Source of the DNA: Solidesulfovibrio carbinolicus
GTDB taxonomy: Bacteria > Desulfobacterota > Desulfovibrionia > Desulfovibrionales > Desulfovibrionaceae
DNA length: 64,000 nucleotides
Assembly (NCBI RefSeq): GCF_004135975.1
Contig: NZ_CP026538.1
Span: forward strand, 3,472,001 to 3,536,000
Direction of reading: 5' to 3'
Both the position numbers and the translations under genes were made by a program. Under the pieces are notes generated by a model that was given only the letters and a program-made list of their open reading frames with translations, did no database searches and was not told the origin of the DNA. Below, one piece after another: positions 16,670 through 27,520 of the stretch (the first letter of the stretch is position 1; each line of letters begins with the position of its first letter).

Positions 16670-19600
16670 CTAATAATCCCACTTCCAGTTGACGCCCACA
16701 CCTTGTTTGTTGTCGACGCCCACGCGGCTGTCCACGGTGATATTGGGCGTGACCTGCACTTCCACGGACACCGCGCCGCTTTGCGCGCCCATGCCTTGTT
16801 CGACGCCCACGGTCACGCCCTTGAAGATCTCCTTGCCGGCCTTGAGCACGGTGCCGGCCATGCCGGATTTTCCGGTGACGATGGAGAGCTGGTCCAGGCC
16901 CAGGATGCGCCGGGTGCGGGCCAGGATGCTGGTGGGCGTGCCGCCGGCGTAGATGGAGGCGGCGGCCTGGGCCAGTTGGGCGGCCTGGATGGGCGAAAGC
17001 GAACCGGCGTTTTGGCCAAAAAGCAGCCGCGAGAGGATTTCGTCGCGGGGCAGCTGCGGCGTGGAGGTCAGCGTGATGACCGGGGCGTCGGCGTCGCCGG
17101 TGATGGCGATGCCGGCGGTGACGTTGTCCTTGGTGGTTTCGGCCCGCACGTCAAAGGTCGGGGCCGTGGGCGCGCCGCCGCTAAACGTCAGCTCGCCCTT
17201 GGTGATTTCCAGCGTCGAGCCGAGCAGATCCAGGCTGCCCTTGTCCACGGCGTAGCGACCGACGACGATGGGCGCGGCGGCCGTGCCGGTGACGGCAAGC
17301 GCGCCGGTCCAGCGCGACTCCAGGCCAAGGCCGCGTACGTAGACGGCCTGGCCCAGGGAAATCTTGAGGTCGAGGTCCACGTGGCGGGCCACGGCCGGCG
17401 GCGCGGCCTTGGCGGCCGGTTTCTTGGGCGCGGCCGGATCGTTGACGTAGGTGACCGGGATGACGGCCACGTCGGGCGGCAGGGAGGTGGGCAGATTCAC
17501 GTCGGCCGGCCCGATGACGATGTTGCCGCTGGCGCGCAGGCGCGAGAGCGTGCCGGTGACGGCTATCGTGCCGTCGGCGGCGGCGGTGGCGATGTCCAGG
17601 CCCACGACGCGCAGATGCGCCAGGGCGAGTTTCACATCCACGGGACCGTTGACCGGGTCGGCGATGCCGACCGTGCCGGAGAGCGTAAAGCGGCCGCCCC
17701 GGCCGTCCTCGCCCGAGGCCGAGGCGATGGTGAGCCGGCCGCCTGTGGCGTCGGCCTTGAGCACGACGTTGGTGAGGACCAGTCCGGCGTCGGCGTTTTC
17801 CAGGCGGCTGGCGGCCAGGGCCAGGCCCCCCGTCGCGACCGGGGCGCCGAGCGTGCCGCCAAGGGCCAGATCGGCGGTGAGGCGGCCGACGATGCGGGTG
17901 TTGACCCGGGCTAAAAGGCCGGCGAAATCGGCCAGATCGGCGTCGGCGGCGATCTGGCCGGACAGCGCGCCGCCGGGCGGCAGGTCGCAGGCAAAGGGGG
18001 CCAGGGACAGGCGCATGGGCAGGCCGGCCGTGACGGTGACGACGTCGGAGGCCTTGCCGCTTTTGGATTCCTTGGCGTTTTTGCCGGCCAGTCCGGCCGT
18101 GACGTCCAGGCGCGCGCCGTTGCAGGTCGCCTTGGCCCACAGGCTGACCGACGGCAGGCCCTTGCCCTGTTCGGCGGCCAGGCGCAGCCCGGACACACGG
18201 GTTTCGGCTGCGATTTGCGGCCGGGCCGGCGTGCCGGACAGGGTGGCGCTGGCCGTGGCCGTGCCGTCGATGCCGGCCAGGCCGAAAAGCCCGAGCAGCG
18301 GCAGGGGAAAGTTGTCCACCGTGGCCTTGCCGCTGGCTTCGTTTGGCCCAAGGGTCCCGGAGGCGGTGATCTTGGCCTTGTCCAAGGCGAGGCTCACGCC
18401 CTCCACGCGCAGGGCGTCACCGCCCAGGGTGACGGCGGCCGGGCTGGCCAAGGCAAATTTGCGGCCCTCCAGGCTGCCGGCCAGGGACTGCACGGCAATG
18501 CGGCGTTTGCCGGCCTCGGCCGGGGGCAGGCTCAGGCGCAGGCTGGCCTCGACGGTGGTCTGGCCGGCGAGCCTGCCTTTGGCCTCGGCCGAAACGGCCA
18601 TGGCCCGGCCGTCGCCGCTGGCGGTGGCCAAAAGGGTGGCAAGGGACACGCCCGAGGCTTCCAGGCCGCGTCCGGTGAGGCTGGCCTTGCCGCGCGGCGC
18701 GCCGATGAGGTCGTCCAGGGCGGCGTTTGCGGTCAAGCTGGCGGCGGCCAGGCCGGGCAGGCGCAGGTTGGCCGCGCTAAGATCAACGGTGAGCGACTGG
18801 GTCGCCCCTTTGCCCGGCCCGGCGGCAGCCGAGGCCGTGAGCTTGAGCGAGCCGGCCAGCGTCAAGCCGACGAAGCGGCCCAGGCCGGCCAGATTCCCGG
18901 CCTGTCCGGCAAGCTTGCCCGAGACCCGGCCGGTTGCCGTATCGATGTCGGCCTCGCCGGCAAAGGCGGCGTCCGGGGCGGCCAGTTTGAGGCCGGACAG
19001 GCTCAGGCGCGAGCCGGTCAGGGCATAGGCGGCCTCGGCCCGGGCCGTCTCGCCCTCGCGCACGGCGGCGATGGTCGCCTTGCCCGAGGGACGGCGGGCG
19101 CTGTCGGCCAGACTGGCCTCCAGGGACGCTTCGGTGAGCGCCAGTTCGCCCAGGCGTAGGCGCTTGGCCCCGGCCGCGACGTCCAGGCGCGGTGAGACGG
19201 CTGGGCCGGAGATGGTCAGCTTGGCCTCGGCCGCGCCGGCGCAGGGCTGGCCCAGGGCGGCGGTCAGCAGGGTCAGGTCCGGCGTGTCCAGGCGCACCTT
19301 GGCGTCCAGGCTGTCCGAGGCGGCGGTGTAGCCGCCCGTGCCGGTGAGCGTCAGCCCCTTGCCGGCCAGGGACAGTTCGGTCAGGCGCACGCCCTGGGCC
19401 GAGAAGGCGGCCGTGAGATCGAGCTTGGGCGCGGGGCCAAGCAGGGCGGCCACCGAGGCATCCAGGGAGCTTGCCGTGGCCGGGGCGGCCAGCTTGGTGA
19501 AGGAGGCGGCAAGGCTCGTCGTGCCGTGGCCGTCCGGGGCGGTGGTCACGTCCCCGGCCACGGCCGCGCCGCCGGTCAGGCGAAGGCCGACAAGCGAGGC

Positions 19601-21160
19601 CGCGCCGGCCAGATCGGCCAGGGAAACGGCCAGCCGGCCGCGCACATTGCCGCCCTCGATATGGACCTGCCCCAGGGTCACGGTTCCGCCCTGGCCGGTC
19701 AGGGCGGCCTGGTCCACGTCCACGATCCAGTCGGACGTCAGCAGGCCTTTGGCGTCGAAATCCAGGTTTTGGCCGGCCAGAGTCGTGCCGTCGGGGCCAG
19801 CCAGGCCGGCGAGCTTGCCCTGGGCGGCCAGGGTCGCGCCTGGGAAGCTGTTGGTGATGGGAGCCACAACCTGGGCCGAGGCCTTGATGTCGCCGTCGGC
19901 CAGATGCACGGGGCCGGCCCAAAAACCCCGGGCCGTGGCGTCGGCGCTAAGCGACGGCCGGGACAGCGGACCGGCGACGGTGAATTTCGCCCCGAGCCGG
20001 CCGCCCAGGGCCGAAGTCGCCAGGCGCGAGGCGTCGCTGATGTCGATGACGCCGGTTGCGGCCAGGGCGTCGGCGTCCGGGTCCATGGTCCCGGACAGGG
20101 AGACGCTGCCAAACGCGCCCGAGACTTCGAGCGTGGAAAGCTCCAGGGCGGAATCGGCCAGCCCGGCCCGGCCGGCCAGGACCAGCCGGGAGCGCGGGCC
20201 AAGAAAATCGTCGAAAAAAGGCGGCAGCAGGCCCGGGGTGGGCCGCAGGCCGAGGTCCAGGAAAAAGTCGGCCCGGGCGTCCCTGGCCAGGGGGATGCCC
20301 AGCCCGAGGTCGGCCACGAGGAGATCGGCCGCGCCAAGGCGGGCGGACAGGCGGCCTTTCCAGGCGCTAAGAGGGCCGTCGCCCAGGGCTTCCAGGGCAA
20401 AGGGCGTGCGGTCGTCGCCGGCCAGGGCCGAGGCGACAAGGCCTCCGGGCGCGTCGTCAAGGCTCGCCTTCACGGCCAGTCGCCAGTCGGCATAATTGAG
20501 CGCCGCGCCGACAGACAGCGTCAGCGGCGCTTCCCCGTCCAGACGCTTGGCGGCCAGCATCAGGGCGGCCGCGCCCTGGCCCGACTCGGCCAGCCGGCCG
20601 GACAGGCTGATGACGGCGGCCTGGCCGGCCAGCTCCTTGTCGAGGATGACGCGCCCTACAGCCAGTCGGTCCAGCAGGATGGGCGGCAGCCGGGGAAAGC
20701 GCGGCGGCCAGTCGAAGGTGACCGGGGCACGGTGGGACTGGGGGATGTCCGGGGCACGGCGCAGGCGCACCACGTCGGCGGCGATTTCGTGGATGACCAC
20801 CCGGCCGGTCAACAGGGCCGCCGGCGACCAGGAGAGCGAGGCGTCGCCGATGACGAGCCACGGCCCCTTGGCGTCGGCCAGGGCGAAGCGGCCGACCTTG
20901 AGGGAAAAGGGCAGCGTGCCGGAGACGTTTTCGATGCGGGCGGCAAAGCCGCTGCCGGCGGTGATGGCGCGCTCGGCCACCCAGGCCGCGCCGTCAAGCC
21001 CCCAAGGCGTCAGCAGCGCCAGCCACAAGGCGACAACCAAACCGGCCAGCCCGCCCAAACCCAGGCCCAGCCGGCGCGGCCAACGCCGTCCCGCCCCCGG
21101 GGCCTTCCCCCCATCCTGATCTACATCTTTCCCCATATCCTGGTTCCCCCCGTGACCCAT
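16670..21160 (-). CDS. tamB: Translocation and assembly module subunit TamB
   Basis: 1496 residues. A single N-terminal transmembrane helix (about 33-52) anchors it in the inner membrane. A very long repetitive beta-rich periplasmic body follows, and the conserved TamB/DUF490 domain occupies the last 300 residues (GKVELTFSGG-like text GELTFSGGAPTAPTFDVRA, SRLLFGQNAGSLSPIQAAQLAQAAASI, ending VNWKWDY). TamB works with TamA to insert outer-membrane proteins or shuttle phospholipid across the periplasm. tamA is directly upstream, 52 bases away, with a palindromic repeat in between. The ATG at 21160 lies at the edge of that repeat and has no ribosome site; an in-frame ATG at 21136 is an equally good start. 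Family assignment is secure. Confidence 0.92.
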   Translation of the reverse strand: MGHGGNQDMGKDVDQDGGKAPGAGRRWPRRLGLGLGGLAGLVVALWLALLTPWGLDGAAWVAERAITAGSGFAARIENVSGTLPFSLKVGRFALADAKGPWLVIGDASLSWSPAALLTGRVVIHEIAADVVRLRRAPDIPQSHRAPVTFDWPPRFPRLPPILLDRLAVGRVILDKELAGQAAVISLSGRLAESGQGAAALMLAAKRLDGEAPLTLSVGAALNYADWRLAVKASLDDAPGGLVASALAGDDRTPFALEALGDGPLSAWKGRLSARLGAADLLVADLGLGIPLARDARADFFLDLGLRPTPGLLPPFFDDFLGPRSRLVLAGRAGLADSALELSTLEVSGAFGSVSLSGTMDPDADALAATGVIDISDASRLATSALGGRLGAKFTVAGPLSRPSLSADATARGFWAGPVHLADGDIKASAQVVAPITNSFPGATLAAQGKLAGLAGPDGTTLAGQNLDFDAKGLLTSDWIVDVDQAALTGQGGTVTLGQVHIEGGNVRGRLAVSLADLAGAASLVGLRLTGGAAVAGDVTTAPDGHGTTSLAASFTKLAAPATASSLDASVAALLGPAPKLDLTAAFSAQGVRLTELSLAGKGLTLTGTGGYTAASDSLDAKVRLDTPDLTLLTAALGQPCAGAAEAKLTISGPAVSPRLDVAAGAKRLRLGELALTEASLEASLADSARRPSGKATIAAVREGETARAEAAYALTGSRLSLSGLKLAAPDAAFAGEADIDTATGRVSGKLAGQAGNLAGLGRFVGLTLAGSLKLTASAAAGPGKGATQSLTVDLSAANLRLPGLAAASLTANAALDDLIGAPRGKASLTGRGLEASGVSLATLLATASGDGRAMAVSAEAKGRLAGQTTVEASLRLSLPPAEAGKRRIAVQSLAGSLEGRKFALASPAAVTLGGDALRVEGVSLALDKAKITASGTLGPNEASGKATVDNFPLPLLGLFGLAGIDGTATASATLSGTPARPQIAAETRVSGLRLAAEQGKGLPSVSLWAKATCNGARLDVTAGLAGKNAKESKSGKASDVVTVTAGLPMRLSLAPFACDLPPGGALSGQIAADADLADFAGLLARVNTRIVGRLTADLALGGTLGAPVATGGLALAASRLENADAGLVLTNVVLKADATGGRLTIASASGEDGRGGRFTLSGTVGIADPVNGPVDVKLALAHLRVVGLDIATAAADGTIAVTGTLSRLRASGNIVIGPADVNLPTSLPPDVAVIPVTYVNDPAAPKKPAAKAAPPAVARHVDLDLKISLGQAVYVRGLGLESRWTGALAVTGTAAAPIVVGRYAVDKGSLDLLGSTLEITKGELTFSGGAPTAPTFDVRAETTKDNVTAGIAITGDADAPVITLTSTPQLPRDEILSRLLFGQNAGSLSPIQAAQLAQAAASIYAGGTPTSILARTRRILGLDQLSIVTGKSGMAGTVLKAGKEIFKGVTVGVEQGMGAQSGAVSVEVQVTPNITVDSRVGVDNKQGVGVNWKWDY

Positions 21161-21210
21161 TTGGGGGGTCCGGGGGCCTCAGGCCCCCGGCCGCCGGAGG
21201 CATCTTCTCA
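21161..21210 (-). repeat. Type A palindromic 3'-end repeat, copy 5 (tamA/tamB gap)
   Basis: It fills the 52-base gap between the tamA stop and the first tamB ATG, in operon orientation. The CCGGGGGCC/GGCCCCCGG core is intact, and the repeat ends in CCCCCCAA directly before ATGGG. Confidence 0.85.
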
Positions 21211-21212
21211 AA

Positions 21213-23048
21213 TTAAAATGATTGCCCGATGCTGCAATAGAACTGGGCGATGTCGTCGATGTCCTGGCGGCGGGCCAGGGGCGTGGCCACGTCCACGCGC
21301 ACCGGGCCGACCGGGGTGTAGACCCGAAGGCCCAGGCCCGCGCCGAGCATGATGGGTTGGTCGTAGGGAGGCAGGGCCTTGCCGAAGGCCGTGCCGCCGT
21401 CGAGGAAAGGCACGATGCCGACGAGTTCGGTGACGCGCCAGCGCAGTTCGGTGGAGAAGGTGAAAAGCGACGCGCCGCCCACCGGCGTCTTGCCGCGCAT
21501 GGGCCCCACGCTCTGGTAGGAGTAGCCCCGGATGGAGCCGCTGCCGCCGGCGTACCAGCGCAGGTCCGGGGTGACGTTTTCGCTGTCCGTGCCGATATTG
21601 GCGCCGCCCACGGCCCGGGTGGCCAGGACGAGGCCGGGCTTTTCGAGGATTTTGAGATAGTGGGCCAGGGTGAATTCCGGGCGCAGGAAGTTGTCCGCGC
21701 CGCTTAAGGTCCCCCAGTAGGGGGCCACGGAGCCGGTGGCCAGCAGCCCCTTTTGCGGGTCGAGCACGTCGTCGCGGCCGTCGTAGCCGATCTCCACGGG
21801 CAGGAAGACGAAGCCGTAGCGGGCGTCGGACTCCCAGGGGCGGGACTCGTCTTCCTCAATGCGCGAGGCCCGGTAGCCCAGGCCCGCACCGCCCGAGACC
21901 GCGTCGGTGAACTGGCGGCGAAGCGAGGCCGTGGCCGTGGCGTTTTGGCCCTTGTAGGCCTTCTTGTCTTCGTTGGCGACCCGGGCCTTGGCCTTGAACA
22001 GGTCCTTGGGCGTAAGCGCATCGGGTTTTTCAAAGGCAGCCTCGGCGAACTGCTCGATGCCCGAGGCGCTGCCGGCCACGGCGAGTTTTTCGCCGCCGCC
22101 GAAAAGATTGCGGTGCTCCCAGCCGAGGTTCGCTCCAGGGCCTTCGTCGGTTTTGTAGTCCACGCCGCCTTTGACGGTACGGTGCTTGCGCTCGGTCAGG
22201 GACACCTTGATGGGGGCCTGGCCGGTTGTCGGGTCCACGGCTGCGGTCTCCACCTGCACGGCGGCGAACAGCCCGGTGGCGTTTACGGCACGGCGGTAGG
22301 CTTCCACACCCTTGGCGTCGTAGGGCTGGCCCTGTTTCCAGGGAATCATGCCGGCGAGATAGCTTTCCTTGACCGTGGTCAGTCCGGCGAAGCTGGTCGG
22401 GCCAAAGGCCGCCTTGGGGCCGGGGGAGACGGTCCAGACCACGGACACGGCGTGATCGGCGAAGTTGGCCGTCACCTGCCGGTTGTCCACCTTGGCGTCG
22501 GGCCGGGCCTCGTCGCGCAGGAGTTCGGTGATTTTCGCCTCGGCGTCGAGGATGGCCTTGGCGGCAAAGGGCGAAGGCAGGGCCAGCCCCAGGCGTTCGG
22601 GCGTGGGCAGGGCCGAGGCGTCGCCGCCGTCGGGGGTCTTGAGGACCACCGAGCGCAGGTCGAACTGGGGCCCGGGATCGATGGCGAAGGTGAGCACGGC
22701 CGGGCTGGCGGCGCTGTCCAGGGAGACGGCCACGGTGGCGGCAAAACGGCCGCGCGACTGGAACACCTTGGCGAAGGCCGCCTTGTCTTCCTCGGCCCGG
22801 CGCTCCAGGAGCAGGGCCGAGTCCGGCGGCGCGTCGCGCAGGGCCTCGGCCTTGGAGACCTGATGCAGCAGGTCGAGGAGTGCGGGATCGAGGCTGCCTT
22901 CGTAGCGCACGACATAGGCCAGTCCGGGCGGGACCTTGGCCTGTTCCACGCGGGTGGCCGCCCCGGCCGGGACAGCCAGACCGGCGACAAGGGCCAGGAG
23001 CAGCACAAGTCCGGTCAGGCCCTTTGGAAAACGCTTCGTGCGCATCAT
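21213..23048 (-). CDS. tamA: Outer-membrane assembly protein TamA (BamA/Omp85 superfamily)
   Basis: 611 residues. A signal peptide covers residues 1-30 (LVLLLALVAGLAVPAGAA). POTRA-type domains lie up to about 300 (for example TSFAGLTTVKESYLAGMIPWKQGQPY). The C-terminal 300 residues form an Omp85 beta-barrel, with GGSGSIRGYSYQSVGP as the conserved lid-lock RGY motif and VRVDVATPL near the end; the terminal Phe is the outer-membrane sorting signal. It pairs with TamB in envelope biogenesis. The start is the first of two adjacent ATGs at 23048/23045; the longer upstream frame is a shadow of the P-type ATPase. It sits downstream of the ATPase gene by 49 bases and upstream of tamB, so the three may be co-transcribed. 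Confidence 0.92.
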   Translation of the reverse strand: MMRTKRFPKGLTGLVLLLALVAGLAVPAGAATRVEQAKVPPGLAYVVRYEGSLDPALLDLLHQVSKAEALRDAPPDSALLLERRAEEDKAAFAKVFQSRGRFAATVAVSLDSAASPAVLTFAIDPGPQFDLRSVVLKTPDGGDASALPTPERLGLALPSPFAAKAILDAEAKITELLRDEARPDAKVDNRQVTANFADHAVSVVWTVSPGPKAAFGPTSFAGLTTVKESYLAGMIPWKQGQPYDAKGVEAYRRAVNATGLFAAVQVETAAVDPTTGQAPIKVSLTERKHRTVKGGVDYKTDEGPGANLGWEHRNLFGGGEKLAVAGSASGIEQFAEAAFEKPDALTPKDLFKAKARVANEDKKAYKGQNATATASLRRQFTDAVSGGAGLGYRASRIEEDESRPWESDARYGFVFLPVEIGYDGRDDVLDPQKGLLATGSVAPYWGTLSGADNFLRPEFTLAHYLKILEKPGLVLATRAVGGANIGTDSENVTPDLRWYAGGSGSIRGYSYQSVGPMRGKTPVGGASLFTFSTELRWRVTELVGIVPFLDGGTAFGKALPPYDQPIMLGAGLGLRVYTPVGPVRVDVATPLARRQDIDDIAQFYCSIGQSF

Positions 23049-23097
23049 GAAAAACTCAGTCGCTGCCACGGTTCGATCCGTAACACGCCCCCCCGGC

Positions 23098-25758
23098 TCA
23101 AGCAACCGGGACGGCCGGCTGCCGCCCGGCTTCCAGGCGTTTTTGGAGCTCCACCAGGACAAAACCGACCGCGGCGGCGGCCAGAATGCGCAGCCAACTG
23201 GCCGCGCCAATGGGCGCTGCGCCAAAAAGGCGTTGCATGAAGGGCACGTAGGTAAAAAAGGCCTGGAGGACCACGGCCAGGGCCACGCCGGCCAGCACCC
23301 AGCGGTTGCCGGAAAGCGGCATGGACAGGGCCGAGCGGGTAAGCGAGCGGCAGTTGAAGAGATACAGCGCCTCCATGGCCACGAACACGTTGACGGCCAC
23401 GGTGCGGGCCGCTTCCCGGCTGGCCCCGGCGGCCAGCTCCAACTTGTAGAGCCCGAAGGCGGCCACGAGCAGGGCCGCGCCCACGAGGAGCACGCGGCGG
23501 ATGAGCAGCCCGTCAAGGATGGGCCGGCGCGGATCGCGCGGGGCGCGCTCCATGATGCCCGGCTCCCGGGGTTCGAAGGCCAGCATGAGGCCGAGGCTGC
23601 CGGCCGTGGTCATGTTGATCCACAGGATCTGCACCGGGGAAATGGGCAGGTCCACGCCCAAAAGCACGGCGGCCAGGATGACCAGCCCCTCGCCCAGGTT
23701 GGTGGGCAGGGTCCAGACGATGAATTTCGAGAGATTGTCAAAAACGCCGCGTCCTTCCTCCACGGCGGCCTCGATGGTGGCGAAGTTGTCGTCGGCCAGC
23801 ACCATGTCGGCGGCCTCCTTGGCCGCTTCCGTGCCGCCAAGGCCCATGGCCACGCCGATGTCGGCCTGTTTGAGGGCCGGGGCGTCGTTGACGCCGTCCC
23901 CGGTCATGGCGCACACGTGGCCGAGACTTTGCAAGGCCTTGACAAGACGCAGCTTTTGTTCGGGCGAGACCCGGGCGAAGACATGCGTGCCTTCGGCCAG
24001 GGCCGGCAGATCGGCGTCGGCGGCGGCCTCGATGTCGCGGCCGGTCATGGCCCGGATGGGGGCGTCGCCGGAAAGGCCCAGCTGACCGCCTATGGCGGCG
24101 GCGGTGGCGGCATGGTCGCCGGTGATCATCTTGACCATGACCCCGGCCTTGCGGCAGGCGGCCACGGCGGCTTTGGCCTCGGGGCGCGGCGGGTCGATCA
24201 TGCCGACCAGGCCCAGGAAGGTCAGCCCCTCGTCGCGGCAGCCCGGTTCGATGACGGCCGTGCCGGGCGGCAGCGCGCGCCGGGCCAGGGCCAGCACCCG
24301 CAGCCCGCGACTGCCCATGGCCTCGATGTCGCGGCGCACGGCCTCGGGGTCGAGGACGCCGCCGGCGGCGTCGCGGCAACGCGGCAGGGCGGTCTCGGCC
24401 GAGCCTTTGAAATACAGCGTCGGCGGCACGCCCTCGCCCTCGTGGTGCAGCGTGGTCATGAACATGCGTTCGGACTCGAAGGGTTCGTCATAAAGGCGCG
24501 GCCGGGCGACGGCCAGGGCGTCCAGGGACAGCCCGGCCCGGCGGGCGGCCAGGAGCAAGGCGGCCTCGGTGGGGTCGCCGGTGAAGGTCTCGCCGTCTTC
24601 GGCCAGGGTCGCGTCGTTGCACAGGGCGGCGGCGGCCAGGGCCTCGGCCAGGGCGTCGCCGCCGTCCGGCGGGCCGGCGAAGGTCTGGCCTTCAAGGGTC
24701 CAGCGGCCTGTCGGCAGGACGATTTCCACCACGGTCATGCGGTTTTGGGTCAGGGTGCCGGTCTTGTCGGTACAAACGACGGTGGTGGACCCCAGGGTCT
24801 CCACGGCCGGCAGCCGGCGCACCACGGCGCGGCGGGCGGCCATGCGCGAGACGCCGATGGCCAGGATGACGGTGACGGCGGCGGGCAGGCCCTCGGGGAT
24901 GGCCCCCACGGCCAGGGCCACCGCGGCCATGAACATCTCCGTCGGGCTTTGGCCCCGGGCCACGCCCACGGCAAAGGTCAGGCCGGCCAGGGCCAGGATG
25001 CCGTAGAGGACGATGTGGGAGAATTTGGCGATGGCGCGGGTCAGCGGCGTGGCCAGTTCGTCGGCGGCGGCGGTGAGCGCCGCGATGCGGCCGATGGCGG
25101 CGGCGTCGCCGGTGGCTGTGACCACGCCCGTGCCCTGGCCGTAGGTGACGACCGAGGCGGCAAAGGCCAGGTTGGCCCGGTCGGCTAAAAGCGTGTCCTC
25201 GGGCAGGGGGTCGGCGGACTTGTCCACGGGCACGGATTCGCCGGTGAGCGCCGATTCGTCGATGCGCAGGCTCTGGACCGTGAGCAGACGCAAATCGGCC
25301 GGGACCTTGTCGCCCGAGCGCAGGCGCACCACGTCGCCGGGCACGAGGTTTTCGGCGGCCATGACCCGCCAGCCGCCGTCGCGAAGCACGGCGGCCTCGG
25401 TGACCATGGACCGGGCCAGGGCGGACAGGGCGGCCACGGCCTTGGCTTCCTGGAAATAGCCGATGACGGCGTTGACCAGGACCACGCCCAGGATGACCGA
25501 GGCGTCCACAGGCTCGCCGAGCATGGCCGTGACGGCGCCGGCGGCCAGCAGGATATAGATCAGCGGTTGGTGGAACTGGAGGGCGAAGCGCTTAAGCGCG
25601 CTCATTTCGCCCTTGGCGGTCAGCGCGTTTCTGCCGTAACGGGCCAGGCGGCTGGCGGCTTCGTCGGCGGCAAGCCCGGTGTGGCCCGAAGCCAGGGCGT
25701 CCAGGGCGTCATTGACCGGCAAGGCGTGCCAGGAGCGGGTCGGCGGGGATTCAGGCAT
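23098..25758 (-). CDS. P-type cation-transporting ATPase (P2, Ca2+-like)
   Basis: 886 residues with all P-type ATPase domains. There is an N-terminal cation-ATPase domain (1-70), TM1-2, and an actuator with TGES (172-175). TM4 contains GAIPEGLPA (285-293, the Ca2+/SERCA-type PEGLP site with Glu289). The phosphorylation site is DKTGTLT (Asp331), with a nucleotide-binding domain, the hinge TGDGVNDAPALK, and six C-terminal helices. It exports or exchanges a cation, most likely Ca2+ or Mn2+, using ATP. The PEGLP site rules out heavy-metal CPx and Kdp types. The ATG follows a weak GGAT site. No regulator is adjacent on this strand. Confidence 0.93.
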   Translation of the reverse strand: MPESPPTRSWHALPVNDALDALASGHTGLAADEAASRLARYGRNALTAKGEMSALKRFALQFHQPLIYILLAAGAVTAMLGEPVDASVILGVVLVNAVIGYFQEAKAVAALSALARSMVTEAAVLRDGGWRVMAAENLVPGDVVRLRSGDKVPADLRLLTVQSLRIDESALTGESVPVDKSADPLPEDTLLADRANLAFAASVVTYGQGTGVVTATGDAAAIGRIAALTAAADELATPLTRAIAKFSHIVLYGILALAGLTFAVGVARGQSPTEMFMAAVALAVGAIPEGLPAAVTVILAIGVSRMAARRAVVRRLPAVETLGSTTVVCTDKTGTLTQNRMTVVEIVLPTGRWTLEGQTFAGPPDGGDALAEALAAAALCNDATLAEDGETFTGDPTEAALLLAARRAGLSLDALAVARPRLYDEPFESERMFMTTLHHEGEGVPPTLYFKGSAETALPRCRDAAGGVLDPEAVRRDIEAMGSRGLRVLALARRALPPGTAVIEPGCRDEGLTFLGLVGMIDPPRPEAKAAVAACRKAGVMVKMITGDHAATAAAIGGQLGLSGDAPIRAMTGRDIEAAADADLPALAEGTHVFARVSPEQKLRLVKALQSLGHVCAMTGDGVNDAPALKQADIGVAMGLGGTEAAKEAADMVLADDNFATIEAAVEEGRGVFDNLSKFIVWTLPTNLGEGLVILAAVLLGVDLPISPVQILWINMTTAGSLGLMLAFEPREPGIMERAPRDPRRPILDGLLIRRVLLVGAALLVAAFGLYKLELAAGASREAARTVAVNVFVAMEALYLFNCRSLTRSALSMPLSGNRWVLAGVALAVVLQAFFTYVPFMQRLFGAAPIGAASWLRILAAAAVGFVLVELQKRLEAGRQPAVPVA

Positions 25759-25957
25759 GGGTGCATCCTTGGGGGGCTGTCCCGAAAAGGGGGACGATAG
25801 TGCCTCTATGCCAGGATTCGCGGTCCGCTACAAGCCCGAGGCGGGAACGGGAAATGTCGGCTGGGCAGCTTTGTACCCTGTCACCTTTATCTCTGCCCTA
25901 GTTGTTACCTTTAAGGCTGGCCAACACCACTCAACGCCTCCCTTTCGAGCCCAAAAG

Positions 25958-25991
25958 AAGAAGGCCCCTGCCAAAAAACAGGGGCCTTCTT
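25958..25991 (-). terminator. Leftward terminator after the DUF1640-like gene
   Basis: A perfect 13-bp stem (25958-25970 with 25979-25991; arms AAGAAGGCCCCTG and complement) has an 8-nt loop. On the minus strand it ends in CTTCTTCTTTT. It lies 22 bases past the stop at 26013 and before the P-type ATPase promoter. Confidence 0.8.
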
Positions 25992-26012
25992 GCTGAAGGG
26001 AATAGGGGAATT

Positions 26013-26240
26013 TTAGGAAAAAATCTTGATGGCGGCCAAAAAGGCCACACCCAAGGCAATCATGCTGCCCATGCGAATGGTCAGGCGCAGCTCCAGGCGC
26101 TCCAGGTCGGCCTTGGTCGCCAGCCGCTCGTCGATCAATTCGGCTTGGGCATGGGCCAAGGTTTCCGCCTGCTCCTCGGTAAAGCCGGCGGCCTTGAGCT
26201 TTTTGGCGAAAGCCAGGGTATCGAAAGTAGTACTGGTCAT
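26013..26240 (-). CDS. DUF1640-like coiled-coil membrane protein
   Basis: A 75-residue protein. Residues 1-55 form a helical, heptad-rich segment (FAKKLKAAGFTEEQAETLAHAQAE, LATKADLERLELRL). One C-terminal transmembrane helix follows (IALGVAFLAAIKIF). This is the usual bacterial DUF1640 architecture, often several small copies per genome, of unknown function and distantly related to mitochondrial calcium-uniporter regulators. GGTGAG lies ahead of the ATG at 26240; a longer frame upstream starts within promoter DNA. It is a single-gene unit with its own terminator. Confidence 0.82.
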   Translation of the reverse strand: MTSTTFDTLAFAKKLKAAGFTEEQAETLAHAQAELIDERLATKADLERLELRLTIRMGSMIALGVAFLAAIKIFS

Positions 26241-26413
26241 AGGCTCACCATGCGCACGGAGGAGGAACCTGTCAATCCCTCTTGGCTCCCTTGGCGGCTG
26301 CCTCGTCGCCATTGCCGTCATTGACGCCATTGCCGTCTTGACCCTGGCCGAACCCATGGCCTACAAGGTGTGCTGATATTCTGTTGTCGCACATTGGTGA
26401 AAGGCTGGTGATC

Positions 26414-27496
<1,083 letters not shown>

Positions 27497-27520
27497 GCCA
27501 AGTCAACGCCCCCCGTATCC

